Shown piece after piece: positions 50,968 to 54,624 of a DNA stretch of 54,624 bases (positions are counted from its first letter, which is position 1; every line of letters begins with the position of its first letter). Source of the DNA: an uncultured Lachnospiraceae bacterium (lineage in GTDB: Bacteria > Bacillota > Clostridia > Lachnospirales > Lachnospiraceae). The DNA lies in assembly GCA_947625015.1 (NCBI GenBank), contig CANQMR010000023.1, positions 1 through 54,624 on the forward strand. Direction: 5' to 3'. Position numbers and translations under genes: made by a program. The notes beneath the pieces were generated by a model. The model saw nothing but the letters and a program-made list of their open reading frames with translations, ran no database searches and was not told the origin of the DNA.

Positions 50968-51477
50968 ATGTGGTACGTTGTACAGGTGATGAGCGGCAAG
51001 GAGCATAATATAACAGAACTATGCAGGACTTACCTCTTAGATGAGGAAGAGGAAGTATTCGTTCCTCTGTATGAGAGAAAGAAGAAAATCAGGGGGAAAT
51101 GGGAGACTTATCAGGCAATCCTTTTTCCCGGATATGTGTTTTTCATGACGAATCAGGTGGAGGACTTGTTTTTCCGCCTGAAAAAAGTGAATGGCCTGAC
51201 AAAAGTTCTCCGCACCGGAGAGGATTTTACGCCCTTACATGAGACAGAGGTAAAATTCCTTCAGGATTTTGGCAAAAAAGAGCATGTGGTGGAAATGTCC
51301 ATCGGCTATATCGAAGGCGACCAAGTAATCATTACCTCCGGTCCGATGACTGACTGGCATGGAAAAGTCAAGAAGATTGACCGGCATAAAAAGACTGCAA
51401 TTTTAGAGATAGAATTTTTTGGAGGAAGGCTTACAGAGGTCACTGTGGGTCTGGAGATTGTGGAGAAGAGGGCGTAG
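50968..51477 (+). CDS. loaP: NusG paralogue LoaP (antitermination factor)
   Basis: A 169-residue NusG-family protein: NGN domain WYVVQVMSGKEHNI ... LFPGYVFF and a C-terminal KOW domain (YIEGDQVIITSGPMTDWHGKV). Its place beside exopolysaccharide genes marks it as LoaP, which in Firmicutes suppresses termination in long polysaccharide and antibiotic operons by binding a leader hairpin. The next 357 bases hold a promoter, a structured leader and a strong terminator before the MBOAT gene, the expected target. GCAGGAGG precedes the ATG. Confidence 0.88.
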   Translation: MWYVVQVMSGKEHNITELCRTYLLDEEEEVFVPLYERKKKIRGKWETYQAILFPGYVFFMTNQVEDLFFRLKKVNGLTKVLRTGEDFTPLHETEVKFLQDFGKKEHVVEMSIGYIEGDQVIITSGPMTDWHGKVKKIDRHKKTAILEIEFFGGRLTEVTVGLEIVEKRA

Positions 51478-51572
51478 GCTTATGTGCAGGGCGGTTGCTG
51501 ACGGGGAGGCAGATGGTATATTTTGCCAAGCCATGTGGCATTATTTCCTAATGAGAAATTGTGTCAAAAACA

Positions 51573-51601
51573 TTGACAAATTGTGAAAAGTAAGATACTC
51601 T
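51573..51601 (+). promoter_or_regulatory. Promoter of the leader upstream of the MBOAT gene
   Basis: TTGACA (51573-51578), exact 17-base spacer, TACTCT (51596-51601). Transcription should start near 51608, giving a leader of about 227 bases. Confidence 0.6.
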
Positions 51602-51607
51602 ACTAGA

Positions 51608-51834
51608 GTTGAAATAAACGGAGTCAATTTCATTGGCCGATTAGAATCGAATATTTAAGAAGTTATGAAGTAGGATCGTCGCCTGGTGCGCGTTTTATGG
51701 AGTAATGGACATAAGAGAATCACCCTGATTCAAGGTGCGTTTGCCACGTTGGAATGGCGAAGCTATATCTTGATGAGGGGTGATTTTTTTGTGTGCATGA
51801 TTTTTAGTGCCTAGATAAGTCGGGGAGGAACATA
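51608..51834 (+). promoter_or_regulatory. Structured leader, candidate LoaP target
   Basis: An untranslated stretch between the promoter and the MBOAT start with an internal terminator at its 3' part. Inside the terminator loop, TCAAG (51730-51734) pairs with CTTGA (51769-51773) and TTTGCCA pairs with TGGCGAA, so the loop itself is a compact stem. The first 110 bases show no clear pairing by eye. That LoaP acts here is inference from gene context. Confidence 0.55.
51718..51790 (+). terminator. Intrinsic terminator within the leader of the MBOAT gene
   Basis: AATCACCC (51718-51725) pairs with GGGTGATT (51778-51785), followed by a T run to 51790, 45 bases before the MBOAT start. Without antitermination it would block the downstream genes. 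Confidence 0.8.
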
Positions 51835-53268
51835 ATGATTTTTTCAAGTTTTGAGTTTGTTTTAGGATTTTTTCCAATTGTTTTTATCGGGTATACTTTA
51901 TTAAATAAGTGTCATTTTGAACAACTTGCTAAAGTGTGGTTAGTCTGTGCCTCTCTCTATTTTTATGCACAGGGAAGTTGGGAGTTTTTCCCTTTTTTTA
52001 TTGGAAGTATTTTTGCTAATTATGTTATTGGATGTGTTTTGGGAAAGCTGCATTCAAGTGAAGGTAACGCAAGACAAGGAAAAATTCTGCTGATAATCGG
52101 AATAATGGCGAATGTGGCATTGTTAGGATACTATAAATATACTGACTTTTTTATTGAGAATTATAATTATATAACCAAAAGTAATCTTCCGCTCAAAAAT
52201 ATTATTTTGCCGATTGGTATTTCATTTTTTACCTTTCAATTAATTGCGTTCCTGGTAGATTCATACCGGGGAGAATGTGAAAATTATGATGTATTGGATT
52301 ATTTACTTTTTATTACTTTTTTCCCTCAATTAATTGTAGGTCCAATTGTACATCATGCAGAGGTGATTCCACAGTTTAATAAACCGGATAATTCAAAATT
52401 AAACTATAATAATGTTGCCAGAGGGCTCTTTTTATTTTCTATTGGCTGTTTTAAGAAAATATATTTTGCAGATATATTAACAAATAATGCACAGCTATAT
52501 TTTGATGGGATTACAGCGGATTCAGTTCTCAATATTGTTGACACATGGTATCATTCCATTGAATATACGGTTTCTTATTATTTTGATTTGTCCGGTTATG
52601 CTGATATGGCTATAGGGTTGGGGCTAATGTTCAATATTATAATACCGCACAATTTTAACTCTCCATATAAAGCGAGAAATTTTCAAGATTATTGGCGAAG
52701 ATGGCATATGACCTTGTCAAGGTTTTTGGGAGATTACATATTCAGAAGTGTGTACCGCAAAAATGATAAATATCGTAATTTTTATGTCGCAACAATGATT
52801 ACCTTTCTGGTATCCGGATTCTGGCATGGAGCAGGCTGGACCTTTGTCGTATGGGGATTGATAAACGGTCTTTTTGTATGTACTGCCTCATGGATGAAAC
52901 GACATGATAAGCGTTTTCCTTCGGTTATAGCATATCCTTTGACTGCATTAGGAGTGATTTTGACAAGGGTGTTATTTATTTCACCATCTTTTGCTTATGC
53001 AAAGAATGTATATAGAGGTATGCTTAATTGGCAGGGAATTAAAGAAGTTGGCTATAAGCTGCAAGTGCTTTTAGAAGGAAATAAGGCTAAGGCGACATTT
53101 TTGATTTTACTTACAGGTATATTGGTATGTTGGATGTTGCCCAATTCTAAGGAATTGGAAGAACGGTTTAAACCGACTGCTTTGACAGTGGGATTTGCTG
53201 TTTTTTTATTTGTTTTGTGTATTTTTCGTATGGGTACTACATCATCATTTTTGTATTTTCAGTTTTAG
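51835..53268 (+). CDS. MBOAT family O-acyltransferase (AlgI/DltB type)
   Basis: A 477-residue membrane protein with about 11 helices that moves acyl groups across the membrane for O-acylation of an extracellular polymer. The family's N-terminus (FSSFEFVLGFFPIVFIGY), the conserved YWRRWHMTLSRFLGDYIF and the catalytic His in SGFWHGAGW are present. With the following SGNH-like protein it forms the usual AlgI/AlgX-type pair, here probably O-acetylating the exopolysaccharide. CGGGGAGGAAC precedes the ATG. The gene and its neighbour are more AT-rich than the cps genes upstream, a sign of separate origin. Confidence 0.93.
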   Translation: MIFSSFEFVLGFFPIVFIGYTLLNKCHFEQLAKVWLVCASLYFYAQGSWEFFPFFIGSIFANYVIGCVLGKLHSSEGNARQGKILLIIGIMANVALLGYYKYTDFFIENYNYITKSNLPLKNIILPIGISFFTFQLIAFLVDSYRGECENYDVLDYLLFITFFPQLIVGPIVHHAEVIPQFNKPDNSKLNYNNVARGLFLFSIGCFKKIYFADILTNNAQLYFDGITADSVLNIVDTWYHSIEYTVSYYFDLSGYADMAIGLGLMFNIIIPHNFNSPYKARNFQDYWRRWHMTLSRFLGDYIFRSVYRKNDKYRNFYVATMITFLVSGFWHGAGWTFVVWGLINGLFVCTASWMKRHDKRFPSVIAYPLTALGVILTRVLFISPSFAYAKNVYRGMLNWQGIKEVGYKLQVLLEGNKAKATFLILLTGILVCWMLPNSKELEERFKPTALTVGFAVFLFVLCIFRMGTTSSFLYFQF

Positions 53269-53287
53269 GAAGGAGACTAAACAAAAA

Positions 53288-54460
53288 ATGAAGGATACAA
53301 AAAATAAAGAACATATATTAAGAAGATATTTAAGTATAATGAACAGTAAATTTCCTATTGAAGGAGCAAACTGGACAAAATTGTTTATAATTGTTGCGGC
53401 CTTAGGGATAGTATGCCTTGGCATGTATAATTATTTTATGGATCCTTTCAATTATTTTAAAGAAGATTATACTGGAATTAGAAGTTGCTCACAATACTAC
53501 AAAGTTAAATATGTACTGAATAATCCCAATAAGTATAATTGCTTTATAATTGGAGGATCTAATTCTGGTGTATTAGATCCTGAATATATAGAAAAATATA
53601 CGGGATGTAAAACTTATTCAATGACATTTGAAACAGGAAACTGGTATAACTATTATAACTATATTAATTTTTTAGTTAAACATACTGATGCAAAACGTAT
53701 AATTTTACATTTAAGTAGCACAGAATTAGATGATGATATAGAATATATAGAGTCAATGGATAATTTAAGGCCACCGGCAATTTTGAAGGAAGATGTTTTT
53801 GCACAATTAAAAGAAACAAGTGATTTTTTGTTAAAAAATCTTGCAGCAGGAAAGATTTTAAGCCATGAAACTATAACATGTAAGAAAAATGGAATGTATG
53901 ATTGGTCAATATTGAAAAAAAAATATGACGATGATCCATTAATGTATATCAACGAATATGTCTTGAAGGATTATAACAGTAAAATGTCTGAGATAAAAGA
54001 ATTGTCATTAGAAGATGAAAAAATTACAGTAGCTTTAAAGTATGCGAGTGCTATTAAAGAATTGTGCGATGATAATGAAGTGGAATTAATTGTAATTTGT
54101 GGTCCTGTATTTATTTCCAAAAGAGCAGAATTTGAGTGCGATGAATATTATGATTATTTACAACGGCTGACTAATATTATGGATATATATGACTTTAGTG
54201 ATATTTCGGATATAAATGCAAATCCATTTAATTTTTATGATGACAACCATTACAATGATATCGTGGCACACAAGCTTATTAATATAGTGTTTAATGAAGA
54301 TGATTCAATAAAAGATTTTGGTATTAAGTTAACTTCAGCCAATATAAATGAATACATAGAAAATCGCAAAGATAAATGGGAAAAAATGATAGAGGAATAC
54401 GAAGTTACAGGAACAATTAAATATCAATCTTATTATAGTGACAGCAGATTATGTGAATGA
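53288..54460 (+). CDS. SGNH-hydrolase-like acyltransferase partner of the MBOAT protein
   Basis: A 390-residue protein with one N-terminal membrane helix (about 36-55, LFIIVAALGIVCLGMYNYF), placing the catalytic part outside. GGSNSGVLDPEY resembles the SGNH serine block and DDNHYNDIVAHKL near the end supplies the Asp-His pair, as in DltD/AlgX/AlgJ-like partners of MBOAT proteins. The ATG at 53288 fits AAGGAG (about 11 bases upstream); an ATG at 53340 is an alternative. A longer frame from 53195 overlaps the MBOAT gene and is not supported. Very AT-rich. Confidence 0.78.
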   Translation: MKDTKNKEHILRRYLSIMNSKFPIEGANWTKLFIIVAALGIVCLGMYNYFMDPFNYFKEDYTGIRSCSQYYKVKYVLNNPNKYNCFIIGGSNSGVLDPEYIEKYTGCKTYSMTFETGNWYNYYNYINFLVKHTDAKRIILHLSSTELDDDIEYIESMDNLRPPAILKEDVFAQLKETSDFLLKNLAAGKILSHETITCKKNGMYDWSILKKKYDDDPLMYINEYVLKDYNSKMSEIKELSLEDEKITVALKYASAIKELCDDNEVELIVICGPVFISKRAEFECDEYYDYLQRLTNIMDIYDFSDISDINANPFNFYDDNHYNDIVAHKLINIVFNEDDSIKDFGIKLTSANINEYIENRKDKWEKMIEEYEVTGTIKYQSYYSDSRLCE

Positions 54461-54583
54461 AATTTATAATGTCATATTAAAATTATTTTTTTCTGGTAGT
54501 GTCAAGTGACATATGAAAAACTGAGCTGAAAAAAACAGGCTCTGATAAACCTTGAAAAATGCAGATATTGATGTCATAAGACC

Positions 54584-54624
54584 TTGGGGCGTTGCCCCAA
54601 ACCCCACAAGGGACCAGTCCCTTG
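54584..54624. repeat. Pair of short perfect hairpins (REP-like), cut at window end
   Basis: TTGGGGC (54584-54590) with GCCCCAA (54594-54600), loop of 3; then CAAGGGAC (54607-54614) with GTCCCTTG (54617-54624), loop of 2. GC-rich units like these, in an otherwise AT-rich tail, resemble dispersed REP-type repeats of Clostridia. The run continues past the window edge. The rest of 54461-54583 holds nothing identified. Confidence 0.55.

Noticed and set aside
54490-54530. Insertion sequence end (TGTCAAGTGACA)
   Set aside because: A short palindrome only; no transposase or paired end in the window.

Overview
The window reads as chromosomal DNA of a spore-forming, low-to-mid GC Clostridia, most likely a Lachnospiraceae member. 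The evidence is: spoIIID behind a good sigma-E promoter, a DnaD-type primosome protein next to dnaC, the MurT/GatD lipid II amidation pair, a Bacillus-type long pyruvate kinase, strong AGGAGG ribosome binding sites throughout, and a LoaP-type NusG paralogue next to exopolysaccharide genes. No rRNA, tRNA or CRISPR array was seen.

Layout. 0.3-4.5 kb: pyk, a CpXC zinc protein, thioredoxin, a PARG-type macrodomain protein and spoIIID. 4.8-10 kb: a metallophosphoesterase, a compact YhaN-like ATPase and a class A penicillin-binding protein. 10-15.1 kb, minus strand: prs, dnaC, dnaD and murC, with a cluster of DnaA-box-like sequences upstream of dnaD. 15.8-19.4 kb: a NatAB-type ABC exporter, a membrane protein with an XRE regulator, and a DUF3783 protein. 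19.4-28.8 kb: an accessory, defence-like island. It holds an AT-rich GNAT / unknown / SecB-like three-gene unit that looks like a toxin-antitoxin-chaperone system, then a three-subunit Wadjet/MukBEF-like condensin with no JetD nuclease in view, with an antitoxin/PIN-toxin pair lodged between its first and second genes. 28.9-41.2 kb: mostly envelope and transport housekeeping genes (lipoprotein, aldose epimerase, murT-gatD, cation efflux, membrane metallopeptidase, DUF1002, CorA, an orphan complex I-like antiporter subunit, MATE). 41.8-43.9 kb: acyl carrier protein, BtrH-like acyltransferase and phosphopantetheinyl transferase. 44.2-54.5 kb: surface and exopolysaccharide region (BIG2 protein, unknown membrane protein, CpsB phosphatase, Wzz-like protein, CpsD kinase, initiating sugar transferase, LoaP, MBOAT acyltransferase and an SGNH-like partner). 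A leader ending in a strong terminator lies between loaP and the MBOAT gene, the arrangement expected for LoaP antitermination.

The most unusual signal is not a protein. Three intergenic regions (1-180, 15187-15699, 41168-41717) carry one family of very long imperfect palindromes of about 500-550 bp. Within a copy the two arms match closely. Between copies long arm segments differ completely, yet each still pairs with its own partner arm. Only a few blocks are conserved in sequence. That is covariation: either a large structured RNA or cruciform element, or arms kept alike by intra-palindrome conversion. In the two complete copies (and in the third, as far as it is visible) a promoter lies just outside the right arm.

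Functions are read from motifs and memory of protein families; no search was run. Starts were set by ribosome binding sites and family N-termini.
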